This document shows, piece after piece, positions 1 through 11,158 of a DNA stretch of 52,328 nt. The stretch is from Pseudomonadota bacterium. GTDB lineage: Bacteria; Pseudomonadota; Gammaproteobacteria; Xanthomonadales; Rhodanobacteraceae. The notes beneath the pieces were generated by a model. That model was not told the origin of the DNA and did not search any database. It saw only the letters and a list, made by a program, of their open reading frames with translations. How positions within the stretch are numbered: the first letter of the stretch is position 1; every line of letters starts with the position of its first letter. The stretch covers positions 1-52,328 of the forward strand of contig JAFEFO010000021.1 of the NCBI GenBank assembly GCA_018240565.1, given 5' to 3'. A program made the translations under genes and the position numbers.

Positions 1-511
1 CATCGGGTATCCGCCGCCAGACCCGCGACGGCGCGTGTTCCCACGGGAAGAGTACGAGTTTTCCGCTGGCCAGCGCGGGCAGGTTGCCGCCCTTCAAGTC
101 TGGCCGCACCAGATCGTCGCTGCACACGCCGAGCGTGATGACGCGCCGCACCTGCGGCAGGGCCAGCGCGCGATTGACCCACGAGCCGCAATGCCAGCGC
201 GGCGCCAGGCGCACCCAGTCCGGATGATTGTCGATGTGGACGATGGTGATGGGTTCGCATGCCTTTTCCATCAATACCGCGGCCAGGTGATGGAAATCGC
301 CGGAGCCGAGCAGGTGCAAAGCAGGTCCATCCGGCACCTGCGCCGCGATGCGCTCGCGCGCGAGCCGTATCGTGCGGTTGCGACTCCACAGGCGCAGCCG
401 CGGCCCGAGATCGCGCAACGGGATTGTGGAAACCGATTGCCACGGCGCAATGGCCGGCAATGACGCTTGCGCATCGAGCGCGCCGTCGAGGTCGAGGATC
501 TGCAGGTGCAT
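1..511 (-). CDS. Arginase-family hydrolase, 3' end outside window
   Basis: The frame is open from an ATG at 511 to the window edge, giving 170 residues with no stop, so the C-terminus is missing. Two stretches identify the ureohydrolase (arginase/agmatinase) fold: GSGDFHHL near residue 70 and HIDNHPDW near residue 88. The D-x-H pattern is typical of the binuclear metal site in this family. The start lies 9 bp after the stop of the upstream methyltransferase on the same strand, so the two are probably co-transcribed. The substrate cannot be assigned, because the later metal-binding motifs lie beyond the edge. The family call rests on these motifs only. Confidence 0.72.
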   Translation of the reverse strand, partial: MHLQILDLDGALDAQASLPAIAPWQSVSTIPLRDLGPRLRLWSRNRTIRLARERIAAQVPDGPALHLLGSGDFHHLAAVLMEKACEPITIVHIDNHPDWVRLAPRWHCGSWVNRALALPQVRRVITLGVCSDDLVRPDLKGGNLPALASGKLVLFPWEHAPSRVWRRIPD

Positions 512-520
512 GAGTGAATG

Positions 521-1138
521 CTAGCGCAATCGCAGGTGCACCCAGGTAAAACGCTGCTCCGCGCCTGCCGGAGTGATGTGCGTTTCGCGGCGCGATTCGA
601 GAAGCTCGAAATTTTCGCCGAACTCGCCGTGCAACGATGCCGCGTCGTATTGCGCTACGCTCAATCCACTGCAACGCGCGGGGCCGTCCAGGGCAAAAGT
701 CGCCGCTACGACATGCCCGCGCGGATTCAGGCTACGCCTCAGCGCCGCCATGTACGCCGCGCGATCCGCAGCGTCGGTCAGGAAATGGAATACGGCGCGG
801 TCGTGCCACAGGTCGTAGCGCTGCGATGGCGCGAACTCGCGCACGTCGGCTTCGATCCAGCGCGCTTTTGCTGCGTCCGCGCCCAGGCGTTCGCGCACGC
901 GGTTCAATGCCGCGGCGGAAACATCCAGCACGCTGAGCTCGCGGCGGCCCTTTGCAAGCAGATGATCGACCAGCAGCGAAGCGCCGCCACCGACATCGAT
1001 GATCGGCGCATCCGCAGCCAGGTTCGCTGCGGCGATCAGTTCCAGCGAAATCTTCGGCTGCACTTGATACCAGCTCACCGTATCCGCGGTCTTGGTCGTA
1101 TAGACGCGATTCCAGTGTGATCGAGATTCAGTGGCCAT
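521..1138 (-). CDS. Class I SAM-dependent methyltransferase
   Basis: The protein has 205 residues. The SAM-binding glycine loop is visible as IIDVGGGAS near residue 46, preceded by an N-terminal SHWNRVYTTK segment typical of small-molecule methyltransferases of the UbiE/tellurite-resistance-like superfamily. A post-II acidic position (EADV) and a later loop RYDLWHDRAVFHFL follow. The frame is open upstream to 1252, but that extension translates tRNA-Phe antisense sequence, so the ATG at 1138 is chosen. No good Shine-Dalgarno site precedes it. Substrate unknown. It sits between tRNA-Phe and an arginase-family gene on the same strand. Confidence 0.8.
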   Translation of the reverse strand: MATESRSHWNRVYTTKTADTVSWYQVQPKISLELIAAANLAADAPIIDVGGGASLLVDHLLAKGRRELSVLDVSAAALNRVRERLGADAAKARWIEADVREFAPSQRYDLWHDRAVFHFLTDAADRAAYMAALRRSLNPRGHVVAATFALDGPARCSGLSVAQYDAASLHGEFGENFELLESRRETHITPAGAEQRFTWVHLRLR

Positions 1139-1191
1139 CGCTGCAAACTTCGGAAGGAGCCGTGCCGAATCGGCATTGCGGACCGACGAAA

Positions 1192-1267
1192 TGGTGGCCG
1201 GGGACGGAATCGAACCGCCGACACGGGGATTTTCAATCCCCTGCTCTACCAACTGAGCTACCCGGCC
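1192..1267 (-). tRNA. tRNA-Phe (GAA)
   Basis: A 76-nt cloverleaf including an encoded CCA. The acceptor stem GGCCGGG pairs with CCCGGCC. The D-arm contains AGCTCAGTTGGTAGAGC. The anticodon stem GGGGA/TCCCC encloses TTGAAAA, giving anticodon GAA (Phe), and the T-arm carries GGTTCGATTCC. A strong promoter lies about 40 bp upstream. Confidence 0.97.
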
Positions 1268-1308
1268 ATGGACTGGGCGGAGCCGAACGGCGCCGCGGAA
1301 GGCCGCGT

Positions 1309-1337
1309 ATTACAGCGGCTCGGCGCGCGCGAGTCAA
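1309..1337 (-). promoter_or_regulatory. Sigma-70 promoter of tRNA-Phe
   Basis: On the minus strand a -35 TTGACT (1337-1332) is followed, after exactly 17 bp, by a -10 TGTAAT (1314-1309). A GC-rich stretch follows, as expected for a stable-RNA promoter with stringent-type discriminator. The predicted start is near 1302, about 35 nt before the mature tRNA end. Confidence 0.7.
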
Positions 1338-1415
1338 GGAAAACTACGGCAGGCGCGACGATTTTGCCTAGCTGGCCGTCTTTGCCGCATGATATGCCTT
1401 TCAGGAGCCACCAGC

Positions 1416-1844
1416 ATGCGCATTTGGATTACCGCTGCCATATTCGCCTTGGGTGCCGCGACGTGCGCGCATGCCGACACCTCAGCCCGCATGGCGCAGC
1501 AATTGGCCCTCTACGAAAAATATGCCGGTGCGCCGATCGAGCGGTTCCCGATGGTCAATCTGTGGCAGTGGCAGGCGGTGGGCAAGGAAAAGGTCGTGGT
1601 CTGGAGCATGGTCAACAAGGCCTATTTGATAACCGTGTACAAACCGTGCATCGATCTGGACTGGACGCCAGCGATCGGCATCAAGCAGAACTCGTCGATG
1701 CATGTGGACGCCAAGTTCGACGCGATCGTGTTCGATCACCAGCATTGCCGCATCCAGGAAATCCGCCCGATCGACTACAAGGCCTTGCGTGCCGACGAGA
1801 AGGCCGCCAAGGACGCCAAGTCTCAGGATTCCGGCGGCGAATAG
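1416..1844 (+). CDS. Secreted DUF6491-family protein
   Basis: A 142-residue protein with a signal peptide ([20 protein letters not shown], probable cleavage after AHA). The mature part matches the DUF6491 pattern known from Xanthomonadales: a [19 protein letters not shown] core with Cys near residue 76, then a [19 protein letters not shown] segment with a second Cys. These two cysteines may form a disulphide in the periplasm. The ATG at 1416 has a CAGGAG ribosome site about 9 bp upstream; an earlier ATG at 1389 lacks one. Its 3' end overlaps yggX on the other strand by 22 bp. Function unknown. Confidence 0.8.
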   Translation: MRIWITAAIFALGAATCAHADTSARMAQQLALYEKYAGAPIERFPMVNLWQWQAVGKEKVVVWSMVNKAYLITVYKPCIDLDWTPAIGIKQNSSMHVDAKFDAIVFDHQHCRIQEIRPIDYKALRADEKAAKDAKSQDSGGE

Positions 1845-2095
1845 CCGGGCGGCGTTTGCGAACCGGCGCCGAACAGGAATTTTTCCATCTCGGCTTCGAG
1901 GAACCGGCGCGACTTCGGATCCAGCGGCGACAGCCGGTTCTCGTTGATCAGCATGGTCTGGTGCCCGAGCCACGCGCGCCAGGCCTCTTGCGAGATTTGC
2001 GCGTAGATGCGCTTGCCCAGTTCACCCGGATACGGCGCGAAGCCCAGGCCTTCGGCTTCGCGCTGGAGCTTGGCGCAGAAAACGGTGCGTGACAT
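1823..2095 (-). CDS. yggX: Oxidative damage protection protein YggX
   Basis: A 90-residue protein beginning [17 protein letters not shown], the hallmark N-terminus of YggX with its conserved Cys7. [18 protein letters not shown] and NENRL segments follow. YggX is a small cytosolic Fe(II)-trafficking protein that protects Fe-S clusters from superoxide. Its ATG overlaps the mutY stop codon (ATGA at 2095), a standard arrangement: mutY also encodes an Fe-S enzyme and the pair is linked in many gammaproteobacteria. The 3' ends of yggX and the DUF6491 gene run into each other, leaving no room for an intrinsic terminator between them. Confidence 0.95.
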   Translation of the reverse strand: MSRTVFCAKLQREAEGLGFAPYPGELGKRIYAQISQEAWRAWLGHQTMLINENRLSPLDPKSRRFLEAEMEKFLFGAGSQTPPGYSPPES

Positions 2096-3121
2096 CAGGG
2101 ATTCTCCGGCAGGGTTTCGATAAGTTTGCGCACTGGCGCCGGCAGCCCGAGCGACGCGGCGTCCCGCGGCAGCAACCAGCGCCGGTCAGGCACATCGGCG
2201 ATGCCGCGCGTCGCTGCGACGACTCCCGTCATCGGCGTGACGTCGAGCCGATAGTGGCTGAACGTGTGGATGAATGGCGCCAGCGCACGCAGCGTGATGC
2301 GATTGCCCAGGTGCCGGCGCGCGGCATCCGTGTCGTGCGCTTCGGGCAGGCTCCACAGTTGCGCCCACACGCCGGTCGGCGGGCGGCGTTCGAGCAGGAT
2401 GCGTCCGGCGCGATCGCGCAACAGCAACATGACCGTCTTGCGCGTGGGCAGCGCTCGCACGGGTTTGCGTTCCGGCAGTTGCGCCACGACGCCGTCGCGC
2501 AGGGCGATGCAACTCCGCTTGAGCGGACATGCGGCGCAGCGTGGCCTGCTGCGCGTGCAAACCGTCGCGCCCAGATCCATGATCGCCTGCGTGTAGTCGG
2601 CGACGCGTGCATGCGGCGTGTGTGATTCGGCCAGCGCCCACAATTTCGTTTGCGTTGCAGACTCACCCGGCCAGCCACGCACGCCGTGCAAGCGCGCCAG
2701 TACGCGCCGAACGTTGCCGTCGAGGATGGCAAAGCGCATGCCGTGCGCCTGCGCCAGGATCGCGCCGGCGGTGGAACGGCCGATGCCGGGCAGGGCGGCA
2801 AGGCCATCGTAAACGCGCGGGAGCCTGCCACCGTGTTCGGCCACGCAGATACGTGCGGCGCGATGCAGGTTGCGTGCACGGCTGTAGTAGCCCAGGCCCG
2901 ACCACTGCGCGAGCACGTCGTCGAGCGGCGCGGCGGCAAGCGCGCGCAGCTTTGGATACTTTTCGATAAAGCGCAAAAAGTACGGGATGGCGGTGACGAC
3001 TTGCGTCTGCTGGAGCATGACTTCCGCGATCCACGCGCGGTAAGCGGTGCGTGGATGTTGCCAGGGCAGGTCGTGGCGGCCGTGCTTGTCGAACCAGCGC
3101 AACAGGCGTTTGGAAACCGAA

Positions 3122-3129
<8 letters not shown>
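2095..3129 (-). CDS. mutY: A/G-specific adenine DNA glycosylase MutY
   Basis: 344 residues. MutY removes adenine mispaired with 8-oxoguanine. The catalytic Glu lies in [10 protein letters not shown] (E36). The helix-hairpin-helix is [11 protein letters not shown] at 113-123, the catalytic Asp is in ILDGNV (D138), and the [4Fe-4S] ligands Cys191, 198, 201 and 207 have CX6CX2CX5C spacing. A C-terminal NUDIX-like 8-oxoG recognition domain starts near residue 225. The frame is open further upstream into ftsY, but the ATG at 3129 matches family N-termini and overlaps the end of ftsY by 8 bp. It is coupled to yggX through ATGA. Confidence 0.96.
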
Positions 3130-4111
<982 letters not shown>

Positions 4112-4140
4112 TGCGCGCGGACTTGGACGACAATGGCATC

Positions 4141-5246
<1,106 letters not shown>

Positions 5247-5264
5247 AAACGCAAAGGTGAATCC

Positions 5265-5789
5265 ATGAACAAGTTCATTCGCATGTTTTGTTTCGCACTG
5301 TGCTCGACACTGTTGCTCGCCGCCTGCGGCCCGAGCGACGAGGACAAGGCCAAAGCCGCCGAAGCCGCGGCGCAGGCAGCGGCCAACGCGCCGGTGCCGC
5401 TGCCCGCGGCGGGCGCCGACGATACCGCCTGGCAGAAATACCTGGTCTCGGTCGTGACCCGCAACATGCAGGGCGTCAAGACCAACCATCCGTTCATGTA
5501 CTACGTGCCAGCCGGCGATACGCAGGCTGCCGAGGACGCGCGCAAGAGCCAGCTCGACAATGTCGGCACCACGGTCGCGCGCGGCGTGCTGCCGGGCAAT
5601 ATGCTGGCCTTCGGCGGTCCGGATTCCAAGGCCACCGCCGACTTGATCGTGGAAGCGTTCGCGAACGCCAACGACGGCTCGTTCAAGGACGTGATCGTGC
5701 TGTTTGCCGGCGCCGGCGCCGATGAGCAGCGCGTCAAGGACGCGCTGGCGAAATCGGGAGCGCAGTTGCGATTCGTCGAGATGAAGTGA
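5265..5789 (+). CDS. Lipoprotein of unknown function
   Basis: 174 residues. The N-terminus MNKFIRMFCFALCSTLLLAAC ends in a clear lipobox (LLAAC), so it should be lipidated at Cys21. An Ala/Lys-rich stretch (residues 25-48) follows and probably acts as a linker. The folded part (about 52-174) includes NHPFMYYVPAGD and DVIVLFAGAGADEQRVKDAL. I do not recognise a named family. It lies 18 bp after coaD with an AAAGGTG ribosome site and 4 bp before ggt, so it belongs to the rsmD-coaD-ggt run. Confidence 0.75.
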   Translation: MNKFIRMFCFALCSTLLLAACGPSDEDKAKAAEAAAQAAANAPVPLPAAGADDTAWQKYLVSVVTRNMQGVKTNHPFMYYVPAGDTQAAEDARKSQLDNVGTTVARGVLPGNMLAFGGPDSKATADLIVEAFANANDGSFKDVIVLFAGAGADEQRVKDALAKSGAQLRFVEMK

Positions 5790-5793
5790 CGTA

Positions 5794-7464
5794 ATGCACA
5801 AAATCCACATTGCTGCATTTGTCGCTTTTGCGGCATTTGCAGTCGGCGCCAGTGCCGCCGAACGCCCCGGCCATGCCGCCATCGCCAGCGCACACACGCT
5901 CGCCACGCAGGCAGGTTTCGAAGTGCTGGCCGAAGGCGGCAATGCCTTCGACGCGGCGATCGCCGTGGCGTCCACGCTGTCCGTGGTCGAGTCGCAAAAG
6001 TCCGGCATCGGCGGCGGTGGTTTTTTCCTGCTGCATCGCGCGAGCGATGGCAAGAACGTGATGCTGGATGCGCGTGAGACGGCGCCAGCGGCGGTCAAGG
6101 AATCGCAATACCTCAAGTCCGACGGCACGCCCAATCGCGACGCCGCGCTGTACGGCCCACTCGCTGCCGGCATTCCCGGCGAACCGGCGGCGCTGGTGTG
6201 GTTGGCCGCGCACTACGGCAAATTGCCGCTGTCCAAATCGCTGGCGCCCGCTATCCGTATCGCGCGTACAGGCTTTAAACCCGACAAGAGTTTTCTCGAA
6301 GCCATCGCCGACCATCGCGCGCAGATATCGCGCTATCCCGGCACCAAGGCGTTGCTGATGCCCGGTGGCGAGGTGCCGAAGGTGGGCTGGACATTCCGTA
6401 ACCCGGATCTGGCCAAGACGCTGGAGCGCATCGCCGCGGACGGCAACGATGGCTTCTACAAGGGCAAGACCGCGCAATTGATGCTCGCGTCGGTGAAGGC
6501 GACCGGCGGCGACTGGACGGCGGCGGACCTGGCCAACTACAAGGTGGTCGAACGCGAGCCTCTGCGCTTCGACTACCGCAACTGGAAGATCGTCACCGCC
6601 GCGCCGCCCTCGTCCGGCGGCGTAGCGATGGAAGAAATGTTCAACGTGCTGTCCGGTTACGACCTGGACAAGCTCGACCGCCCGCATCGATTGCATTACA
6701 TCATCGAGGCGATGCGCCGCGCCTTCCGCGACCACAACGAATACCTGGGCGATCCGGATTTCGTGAAGATGCCGCTGGGCACCCTGTTGTCGCCGCAGTA
6801 CGCCGCCGGGCTGCGCGCCGGCATCCTGCCCGACAAGGCCACGCCGTCGGCGATGCTGCCGTCGGCCGTGGCGCACGATCCGGGCATGCACACCACGCAT
6901 TTTTCCATCATCGACGCCGATGGCAACATGGTCGCGACGACACAAACCGTGAACACGCACTTCGGATCGTGCCTGGTACCGCCGGGCACGGGCGTGTTCC
7001 TGAACAACGAGATGGATGATTTCGCGCTGGTGCCGGGCGCACCGAACGCCTATGGCCTGCTCGGCAACAAGGCCAATGCGCCAGCGCCGGGCAAGCGCAT
7101 GCTCTCGTCGATGACGCCGACGTTTGTATTCGGTCCGGAACGCGTCGGCGTGATCGGCTCACCCGGCGGTTCGACCATCATCACGCAGGTGTTCGAAGGC
7201 ATCATGGCTTTCATGCACGGCGATTCGGCTGCGCAGATCGTGGCGACGCCGCGCTACCATCACCAGTATCTGCCCGACGTGGTCTATGTCGAGCCGGAGG
7301 CGTTCGATGCGGCCACGCAAAAGGCGCTCACCGGCATGGGCTACGACATCAAGCCGCGCGGCCACTGGGGCTTCATGAACGTGGTGACGTGGAATCTCAA
7401 GACGAACACGCTTGATGCCGCCAGTGATCCACGCCATGTGTCCGGCTTGGGTGAGGTGAAGTGA
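5794..7464 (+). CDS. ggt: Gamma-glutamyltranspeptidase
   Basis: 556 residues with a signal peptide ending near GASAAE, so a periplasmic or secreted N-terminal nucleophile hydrolase. The precursor cleaves itself before the nucleophile Thr in [13 protein letters not shown] (near residue 370). Substrate-binding [16 protein letters not shown] and the later [11 protein letters not shown] glycine loop are conserved. The likely role is hydrolysis and transfer of gamma-glutamyl groups from glutathione. It starts 4 bp after the lipoprotein gene. Its TGA stop overlaps the GTG start of the next gene (GTGA), suggesting translational coupling. Confidence 0.95.
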   Translation: MHKIHIAAFVAFAAFAVGASAAERPGHAAIASAHTLATQAGFEVLAEGGNAFDAAIAVASTLSVVESQKSGIGGGGFFLLHRASDGKNVMLDARETAPAAVKESQYLKSDGTPNRDAALYGPLAAGIPGEPAALVWLAAHYGKLPLSKSLAPAIRIARTGFKPDKSFLEAIADHRAQISRYPGTKALLMPGGEVPKVGWTFRNPDLAKTLERIAADGNDGFYKGKTAQLMLASVKATGGDWTAADLANYKVVEREPLRFDYRNWKIVTAAPPSSGGVAMEEMFNVLSGYDLDKLDRPHRLHYIIEAMRRAFRDHNEYLGDPDFVKMPLGTLLSPQYAAGLRAGILPDKATPSAMLPSAVAHDPGMHTTHFSIIDADGNMVATTQTVNTHFGSCLVPPGTGVFLNNEMDDFALVPGAPNAYGLLGNKANAPAPGKRMLSSMTPTFVFGPERVGVIGSPGGSTIITQVFEGIMAFMHGDSAAQIVATPRYHHQYLPDVVYVEPEAFDAATQKALTGMGYDIKPRGHWGFMNVVTWNLKTNTLDAASDPRHVSGLGEVK

Positions 7465-8324
7465 AACTCTGGTCGATCCTGGGCAATTCCCAGCGCCTGG
7501 ATGGCGGCGCCATGTTCGGCAATGCGCCGCGCGCGATGTGGGAAAAATGGATTACGCCAGATGCGGACAACCGCATACCGCTCGCCTGCCGCGCGCTGTT
7601 GGCCCAGGACCTCGATGGCAGGAACGTGCTGTTCGAGACCGGTATCGGCGCGTTTTTCGAGCCGAAACTTCGTGAACGCTACGGCGTGGTCGAATCCGAA
7701 CATGTGCTGCTCGATTCGCTGCGCGCGGCAGGCTTCGCGCACGAGGACATCGACGCCGTCGTGCTCTCGCACCTGCATTTCGACCATGTTGGCGGCCTGT
7801 TGGCGCCGTGGGCGCAAGGCCAACCGCCGCGCTTGCTGTTCCCGAATGCGAAGTTCGTCGTCGGCAAGCGCGCGTTCGAGCGCGCCGTGCATCCGCATCC
7901 GCGTGATCGCGCCTCGTTCATTGCCGAGATGCCCGAGTTGCTGGAAAAATCAGGGCGCCTGGAATTGGTGGAAAACGCGCATTCCTTCGCGCTGGGCAAG
8001 AGCGTGCGTTTCACTTTCAGCGATGGCCACACGCCGGGGCTGATGCTGGCGGAAATCGTGATGGCGCAAGGCGGAGTGGTCTTTTGCGCGGATTTGATTC
8101 CCGGTCGGCCCTGGGTGCATCTGCCGGTGACGATGGGTTACGACCGCGCGCCGGAAATGCTGATCGACGAGAAGCGCGCGTTCCTGGAAGACAAGCTCGC
8201 ACGCGGCGTGCGCCTGTTCTTCACCCACGACGTGCAATGCGCGCTGGCGCGGGTCACCCGCGATGAGAAGGGCAAGTTCGGCACGGCCGGCGAATTGCCG
8301 GAATTGGCCGGTCTGGTGGCGTAG
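7461..8324 (+). CDS. MBL-fold metallo-hydrolase
   Basis: 287 residues. The zinc-binding signature HLHFDHVGG is near residue 104. A later metal His lies in DGHTPG (near 191) and an Asp in FCADLIPG; a C-terminal FFTHD supplies a further His. This is the lactonase/glyoxalase-like branch of the superfamily; the substrate is unknown. The start is a GTG at 7461 overlapping the ggt stop. The next in-frame ATG would cut off the KLWSILGN strand that opens this fold. No signal peptide, so cytosolic. Confidence 0.88.
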   Translation: MKLWSILGNSQRLDGGAMFGNAPRAMWEKWITPDADNRIPLACRALLAQDLDGRNVLFETGIGAFFEPKLRERYGVVESEHVLLDSLRAAGFAHEDIDAVVLSHLHFDHVGGLLAPWAQGQPPRLLFPNAKFVVGKRAFERAVHPHPRDRASFIAEMPELLEKSGRLELVENAHSFALGKSVRFTFSDGHTPGLMLAEIVMAQGGVVFCADLIPGRPWVHLPVTMGYDRAPEMLIDEKRAFLEDKLARGVRLFFTHDVQCALARVTRDEKGKFGTAGELPELAGLVA

Positions 8325-9023
8325 ATGGCGAAACGCAGCCGCAAGAAGGCATCCATGCCGCGTTGGCCGATTGCGGTCGTGATCGTCATTGCGATGGGTG
8401 CTGCACTTTGGTTCGGGCGCGCGCATCTGGCGAAATTGCAGTTGCCAACGATGGCCAGTGCTCCCGTTGGCGTGCTCACTGTTGATGCGGAACATGTGGA
8501 TGCCGCCAACGATGGCCGTCGCGTGCGCGTGACCGGCATGCTCGCGGCCGATGGCCCGGCGCGCGATGCACAACTGGGTGTGAATGCCGCGGGCGCGATA
8601 CTTTTGCGCAATGTGGAAATGTACGCATGGCGCGAGCATTGCGCGGGTTCCACATGCAGCTACGACACGGGCTGGGGCGCGCCGACGGATTCGCGCAAGT
8701 TCCGGGAGCCGAAGGGTCATGAAAATCCGGCAGCGCCATTCGCCAACGCGCAGTTCGTCGCGCCCGGACTCAAGCTCGGTGCCTACAGCATCGATGCTGG
8801 CGTCGTCATCGCGCAGCGCTCGCCGCTTGCGCATCCGGTCAGTGATGCCGGGTTGCCGCCGAACATGGCGGCAAGCTTCAGTGCGGTCGATGGCGTGCTC
8901 TACGCTGGCGGCGATCCGGCGCATCCGCAACCGGGCATGTTGCGCGTGAGCTATCGAATCGTGCCGCTCGGCGCGGCCACGCTCGAAGGCGTACAGCGCG
9001 GATCGCGGCTCAGCGCGAAGTGA
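8325..9023 (+). CDS. TMEM43-family membrane protein, half-length
   Basis: 232 residues. One N-terminal transmembrane helix (about 14-32) is followed by the TMEM43 (DUF1625) core pattern: VDAEHVDAANDGRRVRVTGM, LGVNAAGAILLRNVEMYAW and FVAPGLKLGAYSID. Bacterial relatives usually have about 350-400 residues and several C-terminal helices; these are absent here, so only the extracytoplasmic half is present. The ATG directly follows the TAG of the MBL gene (zero spacing). The 3' end overlaps the NUDIX gene on the other strand by 14 bp. Function unknown. Confidence 0.7.
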   Translation: MAKRSRKKASMPRWPIAVVIVIAMGAALWFGRAHLAKLQLPTMASAPVGVLTVDAEHVDAANDGRRVRVTGMLAADGPARDAQLGVNAAGAILLRNVEMYAWREHCAGSTCSYDTGWGAPTDSRKFREPKGHENPAAPFANAQFVAPGLKLGAYSIDAGVVIAQRSPLAHPVSDAGLPPNMAASFSAVDGVLYAGGDPAHPQPGMLRVSYRIVPLGAATLEGVQRGSRLSAK

Positions 9024-9558
9024 GCGCGAACAATCCCGGCGCGTGATCCAGGAAGTACAGGCCGGCGAACAATTTCGGATCGATCGAAAAGCCGGCGCGC
9101 GACCTGGCCAGCAGCCACTGCGGCGCCTCGGACCGCGCGACTTCGTGCACGATGATGTTTTCGCTGCGGTCGCCGCCACCGGCATGTTCGCGGACGAGAT
9201 CGAAGGCGCGCACGAAGGCGATGACCTCGTTGCTCATGCCCGCCGATGATGGCCCGGCCATCAGGAATTCGATGCGACCGGCGCGGTAGCCGGTTTCCTC
9301 CAGCAGCTCGCGCTGCGCTGCGTCGACGGCGCTTTCGCCGGGCGTGCCGTCGCGGTCACCGACCAGGCCGGCCGGCATTTCGATGGTCCTGGCCGAAATC
9401 GCCTCGCGCCACTGTTCCACGAACACGAGGCGGTCGTCCGGCGTGACTGCGACGATGATCACGCCGCCGCCGGGATTGGTGCGTTCGGCGAATTCCCAGC
9501 GCCCGCGCTTGCGCAGGCGCAGCCATTGGCCGTTGAAAAGTGTCTGCGTTTGCGTCAT
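9010..9558 (-). CDS. NUDIX hydrolase, ADP-ribose pyrophosphatase-like
   Basis: 182 residues. The NUDIX core helix GESAVDAAQRELLEETGY lies near residues 72-89, with the REUxEE metal-binding part intact. The leading glycine of the canonical box is displaced by a short insertion (GLVGDRDGTPGE). PGGGVIIVAV and FVEQWREAI before it, and EMPAGLVGD, are typical of the ADP-ribose/sugar-nucleotide pyrophosphatase branch. Probably cytosolic housecleaning. It is a single gene between two plus-strand genes; its 3' end overlaps the TMEM43-like gene. Confidence 0.88.
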   Translation of the reverse strand: MTQTQTLFNGQWLRLRKRGRWEFAERTNPGGGVIIVAVTPDDRLVFVEQWREAISARTIEMPAGLVGDRDGTPGESAVDAAQRELLEETGYRAGRIEFLMAGPSSAGMSNEVIAFVRAFDLVREHAGGGDRSENIIVHEVARSEAPQWLLARSRAGFSIDPKLFAGLYFLDHAPGLFALTSR

Positions 9559-9649
9559 TCTGGCCGGTCCTTGCGTTCAGAGACCTGCGCTGGCGAACTT
9601 CGCCGCCGCGCCACGGTCATACCCGCCTCATATCATCACGGATAAGCCC

Positions 9650-11158
9650 ATGCTGATTCAATCGAGAACGATTCAATCCTGGATCCTCGCGGCTGCCATC
9701 GCGGCCGTGCCACTGGCTGCCGCCGCGCAAAAGCCGTCAACGCCCGAGGATGCCGCAGCAAAGGCACAGGCGGAAATGGCCCAGCGCGCGCAGGCGCTGA
9801 CCGAAGAACAGGTCATGCAATCACACGACGTGGCGGCACTGAGTCAGCTCGGCCAGGTTTACGCCGCGCAGAACGACACCCGGCGCCTGATCTGGGTGCT
9901 CAAGCGCGTGGGTGAGCTGTCGCCAAATTCAGGCGACCTGAAAATGCAGTTGGCGTTGGCGTACGCGAAGCTTGACGACAAATCGAACGCCTACGACACG
10001 CTCATCCGCATGCAGACGCAGGGATTCGGCTACGACATCTCCAAGGATTCGCGCTTCGATCCGATCCATGGCACCAAGGTATGGGACTATCTCGTTGCCA
10101 ATCTGCAGGTCAATTCCAAGCAGTTCGGCGAGGGCAAGACCGCGTTTTCGCTGCCCAAGGGCGATTACCTGTATGACGCACTGGCATGGGATGCCAAGCG
10201 CGGCGGCCTGCTTGCCGGCAGCGCCCGCGATGGCGCGATCCGGCGCGTGGACGCGCACGGCAAGCTCGTGGACTTCATCAAGCCTGATTCCAGCAACGGC
10301 CTGTGGGGTGTCGATTCGCTGGCCGTGGACGCGACGCGCGGCAAGCTGTATGCGGGCAGTTCCTCGACCGCGATCTACCAGGGGTTCACCGGCGACAATG
10401 CCGGCCACTCCGGAATCTTCGAGTTTGATCTGGCGACCGGCAAACTGCTGCACAAGTATGTCTTTCCGCAAAATGGCGATGTGCATCGCCTGACCTCGCT
10501 GGCCGTGGCATCGGGTGGCAAGGTGTATGCGGCCGATGCCATGGGCCGGCAGATCTTCACGATCGAGGACGGCCAGTTGCGCGATATCGTCAACAATCCG
10601 AAGTTGACGAGCATCACGGGACTTGCCGTTTCCGGCGATGGTCGTACGTTGTATCTTGCCGACTACACGCTCGGCATCTTCGGTTTCGATGTGGCGACCG
10701 GCAAGGCGTTTGAACTCGCCCACGACCAGTCGCGCCTCGTGCTCGGCGGCATCGTTTCGATGCAATGGTTTGACGGCACGCTGGTCATCGTCGAGGACGG
10801 CATGGTGCCCAAGCGCATCATGCGACTGCAACTGGACAAGGACGGTCGTTCGGTGGCCAGCACGATGCCGCTGGATGTCGCGCATCCCGAGTTTGTCGCT
10901 CTCGGCGCGAGTACGGTTGCTGTCGACAAGCTCTACACCATCGCCAACCGCCAGGAATCGCTGTACGACAATCATGGTGTATTGACCGAGGCCGACAAGC
11001 TCGCTCCGACGACGATATTCCGCAGCAACCTGCGCTTTGCCTGGGGCCAGAAAGGCGTTGGCGGCGGTGGACCGCTCGAAATCCACCAAGGCACGAATGC
11101 GGACCTGAAGAAGTCCAAGGCAAAGTCGGTGGAAACACCTGCGCAGCAAAAAAACTGA
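9650..11158 (+). CDS. Secreted TPR plus SMP-30/beta-propeller protein
   Basis: 502 residues. A signal peptide (IAAVPLAAAAQ) is followed by a helical TPR-like segment (about 45-125: LSQLGQVYAAQNDTRRLIWVLKRV, then ALAYAKLDDKSNAY). A six-bladed-propeller-like region with SMP-30/gluconolactonase character follows (blades marked by GGLLAGSARDGAIRRVD, GKLYAGSSS, GKVYAADAMGRQIF, RTLYLADYTLGIFGFD). The tail is Lys/Gln-rich. The ATG at 9650 is chosen because everything upstream in frame lies over the antisense NUDIX gene and because it gives a clean signal peptide. Substrate unknown. Confidence 0.75.
   Translation: MLIQSRTIQSWILAAAIAAVPLAAAAQKPSTPEDAAAKAQAEMAQRAQALTEEQVMQSHDVAALSQLGQVYAAQNDTRRLIWVLKRVGELSPNSGDLKMQLALAYAKLDDKSNAYDTLIRMQTQGFGYDISKDSRFDPIHGTKVWDYLVANLQVNSKQFGEGKTAFSLPKGDYLYDALAWDAKRGGLLAGSARDGAIRRVDAHGKLVDFIKPDSSNGLWGVDSLAVDATRGKLYAGSSSTAIYQGFTGDNAGHSGIFEFDLATGKLLHKYVFPQNGDVHRLTSLAVASGGKVYAADAMGRQIFTIEDGQLRDIVNNPKLTSITGLAVSGDGRTLYLADYTLGIFGFDVATGKAFELAHDQSRLVLGGIVSMQWFDGTLVIVEDGMVPKRIMRLQLDKDGRSVASTMPLDVAHPEFVALGASTVAVDKLYTIANRQESLYDNHGVLTEADKLAPTTIFRSNLRFAWGQKGVGGGGPLEIHQGTNADLKKSKAKSVETPAQQKN

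Noticed and set aside
1139..1252. Upstream start of the methyltransferase through tRNA-Phe
   Set aside because: The extra residues are translated tRNA sequence; the ATG at 1138 fits the fold.
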